A stretch of DNA of 64,000 bases, taken from assembly GCA_965214205.1 (NCBI GenBank), contig OZ243941.1:1860001-1924000 (forward strand). Direction: 5' to 3'. The position numbers were made by a program, and so were the translations under genes. The notes beneath the pieces were generated by a model that ran no database searches, was not told the DNA's origin, and was given only the letters and a program-made list of their open reading frames with translations. Each line of letters starts with the position of its first letter. Position 1 is the first letter of the stretch. This document shows, in pieces, positions 54,055 through 63,353 of the stretch. This DNA is from G963663315 sp965214205. Lineage in GTDB: Bacteria; Pseudomonadota; Gammaproteobacteria; Arenicellales; Poriferihabitantaceae.

Positions 54055-54795
54055 TCAGATTTCCGGGTTGAGCGCCATTCGGGTCAGGGCCGAGAGAGAC
54101 TGCCTCTGTACGTTATTATGATCAAAGTTATCCGCGGACAGCCAGGCCTGATAGGCCGCGTTGACCGCCGGCCATTCCCGGTCGAGGATCGAAAACCAGG
54201 CCGTATCCCGATTGCGGCCCTTGCTGATTGTGGCCTGGCGGAAAACGCCTTCGAAGGTAAACCCCAGTCGTTTGGCCGCGTCGCAGGATTTCCGATTCAG
54301 GGCGTTGCATTTCCATTCATAGCGCCGGTAACCCATGTCGAAGGCGTTCTTCATCATCAGATACATGGCTTCGGTCGCCGCGCAGGTACTTTGCAAGACC
54401 GGGGAATAGTTGATATGCCCCACCTCGATTGAGCCGGACTCCGGCTTGATTCGCAGGTAACTGGCGATGCCCGACGCCAGGCCGGTCTGATTATCCATAA
54501 TCGCATAGAAAAAGGGGTCTCCGTTAAAACACTCCTGGTTCATCCACCGCTGATAGTCCCCAAGGGTTTCAAATGGCCCGTAAGGCAGATAAACCCAGAT
54601 CCGGTTTTCCGCATCCCGCAGGCAGGCGTCGAACAACTGTTCACTGTGTTTGTCGAGGTCAAGAGGTTCACATCGGCAATATCGCCCCTCAAGAATTCTA
54701 CTGTCCGGGGACCCGGCGTCCTGCCAGTCATTGACTTCAAAACCGATGGTCAGGCCCAGTTCATTGGTCGGGTTTGGGGGGGCTGCGGCGGTCAT
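54055..54795 (-). CDS. GNAT-family N-acetyltransferase (RimJ/RimL type)
   Basis: A 246-residue protein. The C-terminal two thirds (about 45-215) form an Acetyltransf_3 type domain, with GHINYSPVLQSTCAATEAMYLMMKNAFD before the acetyl-CoA-binding region and RRYEWKCNALNRKSCDAAKRLGFTFEGVFRQA, the RimJ-like block. The first 40 residues are family specific. Acceptor may be an amine, amino acid or protein N-terminus. It sits 5 nt after the PLP enzyme and 2 nt before the dioxygenase, so is likely part of their pathway. Confidence 0.87.
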   Translation of the reverse strand: MTAAAPPNPTNELGLTIGFEVNDWQDAGSPDSRILEGRYCRCEPLDLDKHSEQLFDACLRDAENRIWVYLPYGPFETLGDYQRWMNQECFNGDPFFYAIMDNQTGLASGIASYLRIKPESGSIEVGHINYSPVLQSTCAATEAMYLMMKNAFDMGYRRYEWKCNALNRKSCDAAKRLGFTFEGVFRQATISKGRNRDTAWFSILDREWPAVNAAYQAWLSADNFDHNNVQRQSLSALTRMALNPEI

Positions 54796-54800
54796 ACATT

Positions 54801-56000
54801 TTACCCGGAAGGTTCGAGGATCCGCGCAAGGTCGTCGATCAAATCCTGGCTGTCTTCCAGGCCAACGGACAATCTGAACAATCCGTCGCCAGCCACGTCC
54901 CGGTATTTTTCCAGTTCGACGCCGGTCAGCCGGAAAGAGGATTCGATCAGGTCATCGGTGCCCATCAGGAAAATCAGGCTACGATGATGGCCCAGGGAAA
55001 CCGCATAGTGAATGGTCTGGAGTTCCTCCATCATTTTCAGGGCAACGGTTTCCGCGCGCCTGACCCGAAAAGCGATCATGCCCGAAAAATTATCCATCTG
55101 TTTGCTCGCCAGGTCATGCTGGGGATGGGACTCATGCCCCGGATACAGCATAAGTTCGACACTCGGATGCTGATGGAGGAAGTCCGCAATGGCCAGGGCG
55201 TTTTTCTGATGCTCCCGCATTCGTAACGGCAGGGTGGCGGCGCCGCGCATGGTCAGCCAGGCGTTGAACGGGCTGATTATACCGCCGTAGTGCATCACCC
55301 CGGATTCGCGCATTTGCGTAATCAGCGCGGCGCTGCCCAGGGCCGCCCCGCCCAGCGTATCGCCGTGTCCCGAAATATATTTGGTCAGGGAATGCACCAC
55401 CAAGTCCGCGCCCAGGTCCAGCGGTCGCGTCGCGACCGGGCCGGCAAAAGTGGAATCGACCACCAGAATCGCGTTGTTTGCGTGAGCAATCCTGGCCGCC
55501 TTCCTGATATCAGTTATCCGAAGCAGGGGATTGGAAGGGGTTTCAATCCAGATCATTCGGGTATTGTCCCGGATAGCCGCGGCAATATTGTCCGGCTCGG
55601 ATGTGTCTACAGGTGTCGTTTCAACGCCATTCGCCGGCAACAGGTCTCTGGCGATTTCCGCGGTGCCCGGATAATTCGTGTTGCTGATAATCAGATGGTC
55701 CCCGCTTTTCAACAGGCTGAATAAAACCCCGGACGACGCCGCCATACCCGAGGCAAAGGCGATACATTGTTCCGCGTTTTCGAGCAGGGCCAGCTTGATT
55801 TCCAGTTGACGCACAGTGGGGTTCGACCAGCGTGTATAAACGAATGGACTGTTCTCATCCATATTGTTTACCGAAAAGCTGATTGGCTCTCCGACGACGA
55901 AGGCGCTGGACATGACAATGTTGGGAGCCGACGCCCCGGTCTGCGGGTCTGCGGCCTCGCCGCCATGAATCGCAATAGTCTGCATACCTTTTTTATTCAT
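54801..56000 (-). CDS. PLP-dependent trans-sulfuration enzyme (cystathionine/methionine gamma family)
   Basis: A 399-residue Cys/Met-metabolism PLP enzyme. The PLP lysine lies in HSLTKYISGHGDTLGG; YTRWSNPTVRQLE, ASGMAASSG and ETPSNPLLRITDI are other family blocks. The active-site loop has NYPGTAE where methionine gamma-lyase carries a reactive Cys, so a plain methionine gamma-lyase is less likely; cystathionine gamma-synthase/lyase or an O-acyl-homoserine thiolase-like activity remains possible. ATG at 56000 with GAGG upstream gives the family length; the frame is open to 56210 but those residues are not conserved. It is followed closely by GNAT and TauD genes. Confidence 0.9.
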   Translation of the reverse strand: MNKKGMQTIAIHGGEAADPQTGASAPNIVMSSAFVVGEPISFSVNNMDENSPFVYTRWSNPTVRQLEIKLALLENAEQCIAFASGMAASSGVLFSLLKSGDHLIISNTNYPGTAEIARDLLPANGVETTPVDTSEPDNIAAAIRDNTRMIWIETPSNPLLRITDIRKAARIAHANNAILVVDSTFAGPVATRPLDLGADLVVHSLTKYISGHGDTLGGAALGSAALITQMRESGVMHYGGIISPFNAWLTMRGAATLPLRMREHQKNALAIADFLHQHPSVELMLYPGHESHPQHDLASKQMDNFSGMIAFRVRRAETVALKMMEELQTIHYAVSLGHHRSLIFLMGTDDLIESSFRLTGVELEKYRDVAGDGLFRLSVGLEDSQDLIDDLARILEPSG

Positions 56001-56070
56001 AAACAGTTCGCCTCGCCGTGAATTTGAAAAACAGCCCTGCGGTTTACCATGATCAACCAGGATTGTAAAT

Positions 56071-56880
56071 TTATTTCTCAGCCGCCAGATAAACAATCCA
56101 GCACGGGTCATCCTGACCGTGTTCGGTGGGAGTATATTCACCGTTTCCCTCGCCGGTTGCCTCATCGGTTCCTTCCCAGTAAACCGTGACCTTGCTGAAA
56201 CCCGCCTCAATCATCAATTCCCGCAATTCGGGCAATGTCCACATTCTCCAGTCGTAGGTAAACGCTCTTTTCATTTTCGAACCATCCTCGAATTTGAAGT
56301 GTATATGACAAAGGATATGGCCGGTGATGGGGTCGAAGCGAGCCTGATGCCAGTAATATTTGAAGCCCTCGTGGCTGGTTTTCTCCTTTATTTCGCGCCA
56401 GGACTCGTGGCCACCGTAAGCGTCAATGAACAGGACGCCACCCTCGGTCAGGCCCTGCCGCGCTTTTTTAAAATACTGGCCGAGAGTCTGGCGGGTTTTG
56501 AAGACCTGATAGCTGAAATTCATCCCCAGAATCATATCCGCCTTCTGCCCGGAATAGTCCAATACATCGACATGAACTAATTCAATCCGGTTTCTCTGAT
56601 GCGCGTTCAGGCGGGACAGGTTATGCCGGGTTGCCCAATCGAGCGCCTCCTGACTCAAATCGAGACCGATTGCCCGATTTTCAATGTTTCTGTGGACCCA
56701 CTCACAGCAGAGTTTGGCGGTTCCGCAAAAATCCTCTCTCAGAATTTCCGCGTTGCGGCCCCGTAACGCCAAAAAACTCTGCTCGACAAACGTGATCTCC
56801 GGCTCCACGCATTGAACCGCTTTTTCATAATACTCATAGCGGTCAGCGACACTGGCCATCGTTCGTTTTTTCGGGGACAT
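56071..56880 (-). CDS. Class I SAM-dependent methyltransferase
   Basis: A 269-residue Rossmann-fold methyltransferase. Motif I is LREDFCGTAKLCCEWV (a DFCGTA variant of the glycine-rich loop) near 47-62, motif II acid is IGLDLSQEALDWA, and MILGMNFSYQVF and LTEGGVLFIDAYGG follow. The start is put at ATG 56880 (MSPKKRTMASVADRY); an earlier ATG at 56943 is possible. Substrate unknown. It heads the set with the trans-sulfuration, GNAT and TauD genes (70 nt gap to the next) and is divergent from sixA. Confidence 0.85.
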   Translation of the reverse strand: MSPKKRTMASVADRYEYYEKAVQCVEPEITFVEQSFLALRGRNAEILREDFCGTAKLCCEWVHRNIENRAIGLDLSQEALDWATRHNLSRLNAHQRNRIELVHVDVLDYSGQKADMILGMNFSYQVFKTRQTLGQYFKKARQGLTEGGVLFIDAYGGHESWREIKEKTSHEGFKYYWHQARFDPITGHILCHIHFKFEDGSKMKRAFTYDWRMWTLPELRELMIEAGFSKVTVYWEGTDEATGEGNGEYTPTEHGQDDPCWIVYLAAEK

Positions 56881-56961
56881 TTTCAAACCGGATATGTGCG
56901 GGAATGGGGTTTGGTCAGTTACAATATACCATCGAAGTTCCATTTTGTTGGCGAATCAATT

Positions 56962-57465
56962 ATGGCGAACAAACAACTTGTAGTACTACGGCATGCTAAA
57001 TCCGACTGGTACAGCGGCGCCACCTCTGACTATGACCGCCCATTGAATGACCGCGGTTGCCGGGACGCTCCACGGGTCGGCCAATGGCTTGGCGAAAATG
57101 GTTACCGGCCGGAGCATATATTATGTTCCGGCGCCGAGCGAACCCGACAGACATTGAGTCTGGTAATTCAGGGCAGTGAGGGCCACGGCAGTGAATGGAA
57201 AGACATTCCGACCGATGTGTCAGATGACCTGTACCATGCCGGGGAATCGTTCCTCACAGACCGGATAGCGACCGCATTCAGTTACTGCGGCGCCTTGATG
57301 GTGGTGGGTCACAATCCGGGGATGGACATGCTTGTGATGCGGTTTTGCCCACAACTCGAGCTGAGCGCCAGCGGCAAACTGATGACTACCGCCGCCTGCG
57401 CGGTCATTGGCTTTGATGACGAGGATTTGACCAACCCCGTACTGATTGATTTCCGGCGGCCCTGA
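56962..57465 (+). CDS. sixA: Phosphohistidine phosphatase SixA-like
   Basis: Histidine-phosphatase superfamily (RHG) protein of 167 residues. The catalytic motif VVLRHAKSDW places nucleophile His at residue 11; SGAERTRQT and VVGHNPGMDML complete the site. SixA removes phosphate from histidine in the nitrogen phosphotransferase system or ArcB. ATG at 56962 is chosen because the RHA motif is always within the first 12-15 residues. It lies 144 nt upstream of recA and is not clearly part of its operon. Confidence 0.9.
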   Translation: MANKQLVVLRHAKSDWYSGATSDYDRPLNDRGCRDAPRVGQWLGENGYRPEHILCSGAERTRQTLSLVIQGSEGHGSEWKDIPTDVSDDLYHAGESFLTDRIATAFSYCGALMVVGHNPGMDMLVMRFCPQLELSASGKLMTTAACAVIGFDDEDLTNPVLIDFRRP

Positions 57466-57480
57466 CCAACGCAACATAAC

Positions 57481-57509
57481 TTGACCTGATGTAAGGTTTG
57501 CAAGATAAT
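57481..57509 (+). promoter_or_regulatory. sigma70 promoter of recA, no LexA box visible
   Basis: TTGACC (57481-57486), a 17-nt spacer and GATAAT (57504-57509), 100 nt upstream of the recA ATG. Neither the promoter nor the leader contains a CTG-N10-CAG LexA site of the usual gammaproteobacterial kind. Confidence 0.72.
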
Positions 57510-57609
57510 CGCGCGGTCGCTCTCAGCCTGGATTGCACCTTCAGGGTGACCTTTTATTTGCACCCGCGCAATCGGGTCAACCCACACTTAACCCATACAG
57601 GAAATTCAA

Positions 57610-58617
57610 ATGGATGACAATAAACGCAAGGCTCTGGAAGCTGCGCTGGGTCAGATAGATCGGCAGTTCGGTAAAGGATCAGTGATGCGTCTGGGTGATT
57701 CCGATGTCGCCCAGGATATCCAGTCTTATTCCACCGGCTCGCTGGGATTGGATATCGCTCTGGGCATTGGTGGATTGCCGCGGGGCCGGATCATCGAGGT
57801 TTATGGCCCCGAATCCTCTGGTAAAACGACATTGACCCTGTCGGTCATCGCCCAGGCGCAGAAACTCGGAGGCACCGCAGCCTTTATCGACGCGGAACAC
57901 GCGCTGGATCCGGGTTATGCGGAAAGGCTTGGCGTCAATATCGACGATCTTCTGGTTTCCCAGCCGGACACCGGCGAACAAGCGCTGGAAATTGCCGATA
58001 TGCTGGTTCGTTCCGCCGCGGTGGATGTAGTCGTCATTGACTCGGTCGCCGCGCTGACCCCCAAGGCCGAGATAGAAGGCGAAATGGGGGATCATCATGT
58101 CGGACTGCAAGCCCGGTTGATGTCCCAGGCGTTGCGCAAGCTGACCGCCAACATCAAACGTTCCAACACCATGGTTATTTTCATTAACCAGATCCGGATG
58201 AAAATCGGCGTGATGTTCGGCAACCCCGAAACCACAACCGGCGGTAACGCGCTGAAGTTCTACGCTTCGGTCAGGCTGGATATACGGCGGATCGGCGCGA
58301 TCAAGAAAGGCGACGAAATACTCGGTAACCAGACCCGCGTGAAAGTGGTCAAGAACAAGGTCGCCCCACCGTTCAAACAGACCGAATTCGATATTCTCTA
58401 TAACGAGGGAGTCTCGAAACACGGCGAATTGATTGACCTCGGAGTAGAGGTGGGCGCGATTGAAAAATCCGGCGCCTGGTACAGTTACGGAGCGGACCGG
58501 ATCGGGCAGGGGAGAGACAACGTACGCGCCTACCTGAAGGAAAATCCGGATACCGCCGATCAGATCGAGCGTATCATCAAGGGCAAGAAAGGTCTCGACG
58601 ACGACGGTAAAGAGTAA
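57610..58617 (+). CDS. recA: Recombinase RecA
   Basis: Forms filaments on single-stranded DNA for strand exchange and SOS activation. The 335-residue protein has Walker A GPESSGKTT at 66-74, AALTPKAEIEGEMGDHHVGLQARLMSQALRKL, and loop L2 with GNPETTTGGNALKF. Length is typical (E. coli 353), with a short acidic C-terminus. recX follows after 11 nt. Confidence 0.99.
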   Translation: MDDNKRKALEAALGQIDRQFGKGSVMRLGDSDVAQDIQSYSTGSLGLDIALGIGGLPRGRIIEVYGPESSGKTTLTLSVIAQAQKLGGTAAFIDAEHALDPGYAERLGVNIDDLLVSQPDTGEQALEIADMLVRSAAVDVVVIDSVAALTPKAEIEGEMGDHHVGLQARLMSQALRKLTANIKRSNTMVIFINQIRMKIGVMFGNPETTTGGNALKFYASVRLDIRRIGAIKKGDEILGNQTRVKVVKNKVAPPFKQTEFDILYNEGVSKHGELIDLGVEVGAIEKSGAWYSYGADRIGQGRDNVRAYLKENPDTADQIERIIKGKKGLDDDGKE

Positions 58618-58628
58618 GATATAATTCA

Positions 58629-59105
58629 TTGATAAAAAAAGATAATTGCAACCGCGAGCAGTCTGGCGACGAAGCGGCGATCAAATCGTTGACGGACCGT
58701 GCTCTGGGGTATCTGGTCAGACGCGAACACAGCGCCCGGGAACTTGCCAGAAAGCTGGAAAATCACGGGCCGTCCAGCGCCGTGGAGCGGGTTATCGATC
58801 AACTGCGGGAGTGCGGCGAACAGTCCGATACCCGATTCGCTGAAATGCTGTGCCGGTCACGGTTCAACAGCGGCAAGGGGCCTGTCCGGTTATTGCATGA
58901 ACTCAAGGAGCACCGGATCGACGACGAAATCATTTCCGCCACCATGCTGGAATACGAGGATCGCTGGACGGAGCTCGCGGATCGGGTGAGGTCGAAAAAA
59001 TTCGGCGACGCGGCGCCGACGAGCTTGCGCGAGTGGAGCAGACAGGCGCGATTCCTGCAACAACGCGGGTTTTCGATCAACCACTTTGGACGGTATGAAG
59101 ACTAG
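58629..59105 (+). CDS. recX: Regulatory protein RecX
   Basis: Modulates RecA filaments. The 158-residue helical protein has RALGYLVRREHSARELARKLENHG, RVIDQLRECGEQSDTRFAEM and SGKGPVRLLHELKEHRI, the three tandem RecX repeats. The start is TTG at 58629 with a weak ribosome binding site, so low translation or a slightly different start is possible. alaS follows 19 nt later. Confidence 0.93.
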   Translation: MIKKDNCNREQSGDEAAIKSLTDRALGYLVRREHSARELARKLENHGPSSAVERVIDQLRECGEQSDTRFAEMLCRSRFNSGKGPVRLLHELKEHRIDDEIISATMLEYEDRWTELADRVRSKKFGDAAPTSLREWSRQARFLQQRGFSINHFGRYED

Positions 59106-59124
59106 CGGAAAATAGTTCTGAACC

Positions 59125-61728
59125 ATGAAAATAACTGAAATTCGTCAAAGGTTTATCGCCTATTTTAAGAATAAGGGTCATCAGGAGGTACCCAGCAGTT
59201 CCCTGGTTCCGGGCAATGACCCGACATTGCTGTTTACCAACTCCGGAATGGTTCAATTCAAGGATTTGTTTCTCGGAGAGGAAAGAAGAGATTACCAGCG
59301 GGCGGTCACTTCCCAGCGCTGCGTCCGGGCCGGTGGCAAACATAATGATCTTGAGAATGTCGGTTATACCGCGAGACATCATACTTTCTTCGAGATGCTC
59401 GGAAATTTCAGCTTTGGCGACTACTTCAAGGAAGACGCGATCCGCTACGCCTGGGAATTGCTGACCGTTGAATTCGGTCTGCCTCCGGATCGGCTATGGG
59501 TGACGATATTCGAAGAAGACGATGAATCGGAATCCATCTGGGTCAACGACATTGGAGTGCCGAAGGACCGCGTTACCCGGATTGGCGCAAAGGACAATTT
59601 CTGGCAGATGGGGGACACCGGCCCATGCGGGCCCTGTTCCGAGATTTTCTACGACCATGGACCGGAAATCGAAGGCGGCCCTCCAGGCTCCCCGGACGAG
59701 GATGGCGACCGTTTTGTGGAAATCTGGAATCTGGTATTCATGCAATTCAATCGCAGCGCCGACGGACAGTTGACGCCGCTGCCGAAACCTTCAGTCGATA
59801 CCGGAATGGGACTGGAACGAATGGCGACGGTCTTGCAAGGGGTGCACAGCAATTACGAAACCGACCTGTTCGACAACCTGATCACCGCCATTGCCCGGAT
59901 TCTGGATATCCAGGATCTGGATAACAAATCATTGCGCGTGATCGCCGACCACATCCGGTCCACCTCGTTCCTGATTGTCGATGGCGTGATCCCCTCCAAT
60001 GAAGGCCGTGGCTATGTCTTGCGCCGGATCATCCGCCGCGCCATCCGGCACGGCTACCAGTTAGGCCGCAAGGCGCCGTTCATGCACCTGCTGGTGGAGC
60101 CGTTGATTCTGGAAATGGGGGATGTTTTCCCCGAGCTGGTCGACGCCCGTGAACGCGTAGCGCGGGCGTTGCAACTGGAAAATGAAAAATTCAATGAAAC
60201 CCTGGATCAGGGATTGAAAATTCTTGATCAGGAGATTTCCGGTCTTGACGGCTCTGTAATTACCGGGGAAAGTGTTTTCAAACTTTATGACACCTATGGG
60301 TTCCCGGCGGATTTGACAGCCGATATCGCCAGAGAACGCGGCCTGACCATCGACAGCGAAGGATTTGAAGTTCAAATGGAAGCCCAGCGCAAGCGCGCGC
60401 GTTCCGCAAACCGGTTCGTGGACAGCGCCCGGATGCGGATTGAGGGCATGGAAAAAACGCCCTTCGTCGGGTACCGGAATCTTGAGCGCCCCATACAGAT
60501 ACTGGCCGTTCTGGAAGATGAGCGGCCTGTCGAACAACTGCGGCAGGGGCAGACGGGCATGGTGATTCTTTCCGAATCTCCGTTTTACGCCGAGAGCGGA
60601 GGGCAGGTCGGGGATAAAGGGCAAATTCTCCTTGATCAGGGTGAGTTTGCCGTTTCAGATACCCAATATCTGGCCAACCAGGTGATTGGACTCTTCGGCA
60701 CAGTTGTGTCCGGCCAGGTTGGAGTCGGGGACGAGGGCGCCGCCCGTGTCAAAGCGGATTCGCGTTACAACAGCGCGAACAATCACTCCGCGACCCACCT
60801 GCTGCACGCGGCCCTGAAGAACGTACTGGGAGAGCATATCGAACAGAAAGGTTCTCTGGTTGACCCTGCCCGGTTGCGGTTTGATTTCTCCCATTTCGAA
60901 CCGGTCACCGATGAGCGGCTAAGGGAAATCGAATCCCTGGTCAATCTGGAAATCCGGGCCAACCATGCGGTCCAGGTCAATGTCATGAAGCTGGAAGAAG
61001 CGAAATCCCAGGGCGCAGTCGCCTTATTCGGAGAAAAGTATGAAGACCCGGTCCGGGTAATCCGGATGGGGGGTTTTTCCTGCGAATTGTGTGGCGGCAC
61101 TCATGTATCGCGCACCGGCGATATCGGGATGTTCCGGATTCTCTCTGAAACCGGTATTGCAGCCGGAGTCAGGCGAATCGAGGCGGTGACCGCCGGCGCT
61201 GCCGAGCAATATGTCAGTGACCAGCTATCACTGTTGGAGCAACTGGTGGCTTCACTGAAAACCTCGCCGGACCAAGCGCTTGAACGAGTCAGCGGGATGC
61301 TGGAAATCCAGAAGCGACAGCAAAGGCAGATTCAATCCTTACAGACAAAACTGGCCACCGGCTCGGGCAATCCGGAGGATATCAGGGAAATCAATGGCGT
61401 CAGGTTTGTCACCATCCGCCAGGACGGCGCCGACGTGAAATCCATGCGTATGATGATTGACCAATGGCGCAGCAGGGGGGAGAGCGGGGTCGTGCTGGTG
61501 GCGTCGGCAAGTGACGACAAGGTGGCGCTGATCGCCGGAGTGAGCCAGGATTTGACCGGAGAGCTCAAGGCCAACCAGTTGATTCAGGCCATTTCCCCGA
61601 TTGTAGACGGTAAGGGAGGAGGGCGCCCCGACCTGGCCCAGGGAGGCGGGCCCAACATTGAAAATATCGAACCGGCGATTGAGGCCGCCTGCAAATGGGT
61701 GGAATCAAGCACGGCTGGCATGAATTGA
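59125..61728 (+). CDS. alaS: Alanyl-tRNA synthetase
   Basis: Charges tRNA-Ala and edits serine and glycine mischarging. The 867-residue protein has the class II core (IRQRFIAYFKNKGH, TNSGMVQFKDLFLG, VDTGMGLERMATVLQG), the editing site with NNHSATHLLHAALK and CELCGGTHVSRTGDIGMF, and the C-terminal oligomerisation domain ending near GKGGGRPDLAQGGG. The neighbours recA-recX upstream and csrA downstream are classic. Confidence 0.98.
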   Translation: MKITEIRQRFIAYFKNKGHQEVPSSSLVPGNDPTLLFTNSGMVQFKDLFLGEERRDYQRAVTSQRCVRAGGKHNDLENVGYTARHHTFFEMLGNFSFGDYFKEDAIRYAWELLTVEFGLPPDRLWVTIFEEDDESESIWVNDIGVPKDRVTRIGAKDNFWQMGDTGPCGPCSEIFYDHGPEIEGGPPGSPDEDGDRFVEIWNLVFMQFNRSADGQLTPLPKPSVDTGMGLERMATVLQGVHSNYETDLFDNLITAIARILDIQDLDNKSLRVIADHIRSTSFLIVDGVIPSNEGRGYVLRRIIRRAIRHGYQLGRKAPFMHLLVEPLILEMGDVFPELVDARERVARALQLENEKFNETLDQGLKILDQEISGLDGSVITGESVFKLYDTYGFPADLTADIARERGLTIDSEGFEVQMEAQRKRARSANRFVDSARMRIEGMEKTPFVGYRNLERPIQILAVLEDERPVEQLRQGQTGMVILSESPFYAESGGQVGDKGQILLDQGEFAVSDTQYLANQVIGLFGTVVSGQVGVGDEGAARVKADSRYNSANNHSATHLLHAALKNVLGEHIEQKGSLVDPARLRFDFSHFEPVTDERLREIESLVNLEIRANHAVQVNVMKLEEAKSQGAVALFGEKYEDPVRVIRMGGFSCELCGGTHVSRTGDIGMFRILSETGIAAGVRRIEAVTAGAAEQYVSDQLSLLEQLVASLKTSPDQALERVSGMLEIQKRQQRQIQSLQTKLATGSGNPEDIREINGVRFVTIRQDGADVKSMRMMIDQWRSRGESGVVLVASASDDKVALIAGVSQDLTGELKANQLIQAISPIVDGKGGGRPDLAQGGGPNIENIEPAIEAACKWVESSTAGMN

Positions 61729-61752
61729 AGCAGAACAATCAATAGCAATAAA

Positions 61753-62976
61753 TTGGCGCTCATCGTCGAAAAATATGGCGGTACATCGGTCGGGTCCCTG
61801 GAACGGATCAAGGCGGTGGCCGAAAATATTCTCAAAAGCGTGGAAAATAACGACAAGCTGGTCGTGGTCGTATCCGCGATGAGCGGGGAAACCAATCGCC
61901 TGATTGCGTTAGCCAACCAGATTTCCGATAATCCGTCCCCCCGGGAAATGGATACCCTGGTGACTACAGGCGAGCAGGTGACTATTGCGCTATTGTCGAT
62001 GACGTTGCAGGAACTTGGAGTATCGGCCTGCTCCTACACCGGCTTCCAGATTCCGATTCTGACCGACGGTTTCCATGGCAAGGCCAGAATAGAAAATATC
62101 AACACGGAAAAAATACTCCGCGATCTGGAGCAGGGGCGGGTAGTCGTCGTGGCCGGTTTTCAGGGAATCAGCGGCGCTAACAATATCACCACCCTGGGCA
62201 GAGGGGGCACTGACACCACGGCTGTCGCCATGGCCGCGGCGCTGCAAGCCGATGAATGCAGGATATTCACCGACGTGGACGGCGTTTACACCGCCGACCC
62301 GCGAGTAGTGGAGAATGCGCACAGACTGGATCGGATTACGTTTGAGGAAATGCTGGAATTATCAGGCTCCGGAGCGAAGGTCATGCAGATTCGGTCCGTG
62401 GAATTTGCGAGCAAATACAATGTCCCGTTGAAAGTGCTTTCCTCCTTCGAGCCGGGTCCGGGAACATTGATCAGTTATGAGGACAAAAATGTGGAAAAAC
62501 CTTTGATTTCAGGCATTACTTCGGCGGATAATGAAGCCAAGATCACCATTCGCGGGGTGCCGGACAAACCAGGGATTGCCTACAGCCTGTTGGGGCCAAT
62601 CTCCGACGCCCAGATTATTGTGGATATGATCGTCCAGAATATCGGACTGGACGGCTTGACGGATTTCACGTTTACCGTCAACCGGGACGACCTGCAAAGG
62701 AGCATTGACCTGCTGGAACCGATTGTGAAATCACTGGGCGCCGAGACCTTGGCCGGAGACACCAATCTCGCCAAAATTTCAGTAGTCGGAGTCGGTATGC
62801 GCTCACATGCAGGCATTGCAACCCGGATGTTTCATGCCCTGTCGGAGAAAGGAATCAATATTCAGATGATCTCCACATCCGAAATCAAGATTTCTGTTAC
62901 TATCGACAGGGAATATGCAGAATTGGCGGTTCGGGCGTTGCATAATGCGTTCGAACTTGATCAAATCTACAAATAG
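61753..62976 (+). CDS. lysC: Aspartate kinase
   Basis: First step from aspartate to lysine, threonine and methionine. The 407-residue protein has KYGGTSVGS near 6-14, TTGEQVTIALLSM, GRGGTDTTAVAMAAAL with substrate-binding residues, and two C-terminal ACT domains (about 265-405) that sense lysine or threonine in this class. The start is TTG at 61753; the N-terminus LALIVEKYGG fits. Single-function ask gene inserted between alaS and csrA, as in pseudomonads. Confidence 0.96.
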   Translation: MALIVEKYGGTSVGSLERIKAVAENILKSVENNDKLVVVVSAMSGETNRLIALANQISDNPSPREMDTLVTTGEQVTIALLSMTLQELGVSACSYTGFQIPILTDGFHGKARIENINTEKILRDLEQGRVVVVAGFQGISGANNITTLGRGGTDTTAVAMAAALQADECRIFTDVDGVYTADPRVVENAHRLDRITFEEMLELSGSGAKVMQIRSVEFASKYNVPLKVLSSFEPGPGTLISYEDKNVEKPLISGITSADNEAKITIRGVPDKPGIAYSLLGPISDAQIIVDMIVQNIGLDGLTDFTFTVNRDDLQRSIDLLEPIVKSLGAETLAGDTNLAKISVVGVGMRSHAGIATRMFHALSEKGINIQMISTSEIKISVTIDREYAELAVRALHNAFELDQIYK

Positions 62977-63050
62977 ATGTTGTGAGGTAGACCTGAGTAC
63001 AGATTTTTGTGTTGGAAACTGGTATTAGGGTGTCAAAGGCAGACCAAAGT

Positions 63051-63078
63051 TTGACGAAGTATGAATATCAGTTAAACT
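63051..63078 (+). promoter_or_regulatory. promoter candidate for csrA
   Basis: TTGACG (63051-63056), a 16-nt spacer and TAAACT (63073-63078), 27 nt upstream of the csrA ATG. The ribosome binding site GGGAG (63091-63095) follows, with good spacing. Confidence 0.5.
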
Positions 63079-63104
63079 GTAATTTAAAACGGGAGCATGA
63101 CAAA

Positions 63105-63353
63105 ATGTTGATCCTTACCCGCCGAATCGGCGAATCCGTATATATTGGTGATGATGTTCGTTTAACCGTACTGGGCGTGCGTGGAACACAAGTTCGAATC
63201 GGAATTAACGCGCCAAAAGAAGTTCCGGTCCACCGGGAAGAGATTTATTACCGCATCAAGCATGAGCAAGACGGTGTTGAGGACATTGATGATGACGGGA
63301 ATTATCATCATGAGTACGATGATGATGATGGCGGTGACCCGCACAACGTCTGA
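63105..63353 (+). CDS. csrA: Carbon storage regulator CsrA with acidic C-terminal extension
   Basis: Dimeric RNA-binding regulator that binds GGA motifs near ribosome binding sites. From ATG at 63105, with GGGAG 9 nt upstream, the protein has 82 residues; the first 56 match CsrA (MLILTRRIGESVYIGDDVRL, VHREEIYYRIK) including the RNA-contacting R44. E. coli CsrA has 61 residues; here the tail after residue 56 is extended and strongly acidic (VEDIDDDGNYHHEYDDDDGG), coded partly by GAT repeats. The tail could alter RNA affinity or partner binding. Gene order alaS-lysC-csrA-tRNA-Ser is conserved. Confidence 0.97.
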   Translation: MLILTRRIGESVYIGDDVRLTVLGVRGTQVRIGINAPKEVPVHREEIYYRIKHEQDGVEDIDDDGNYHHEYDDDDGGDPHNV

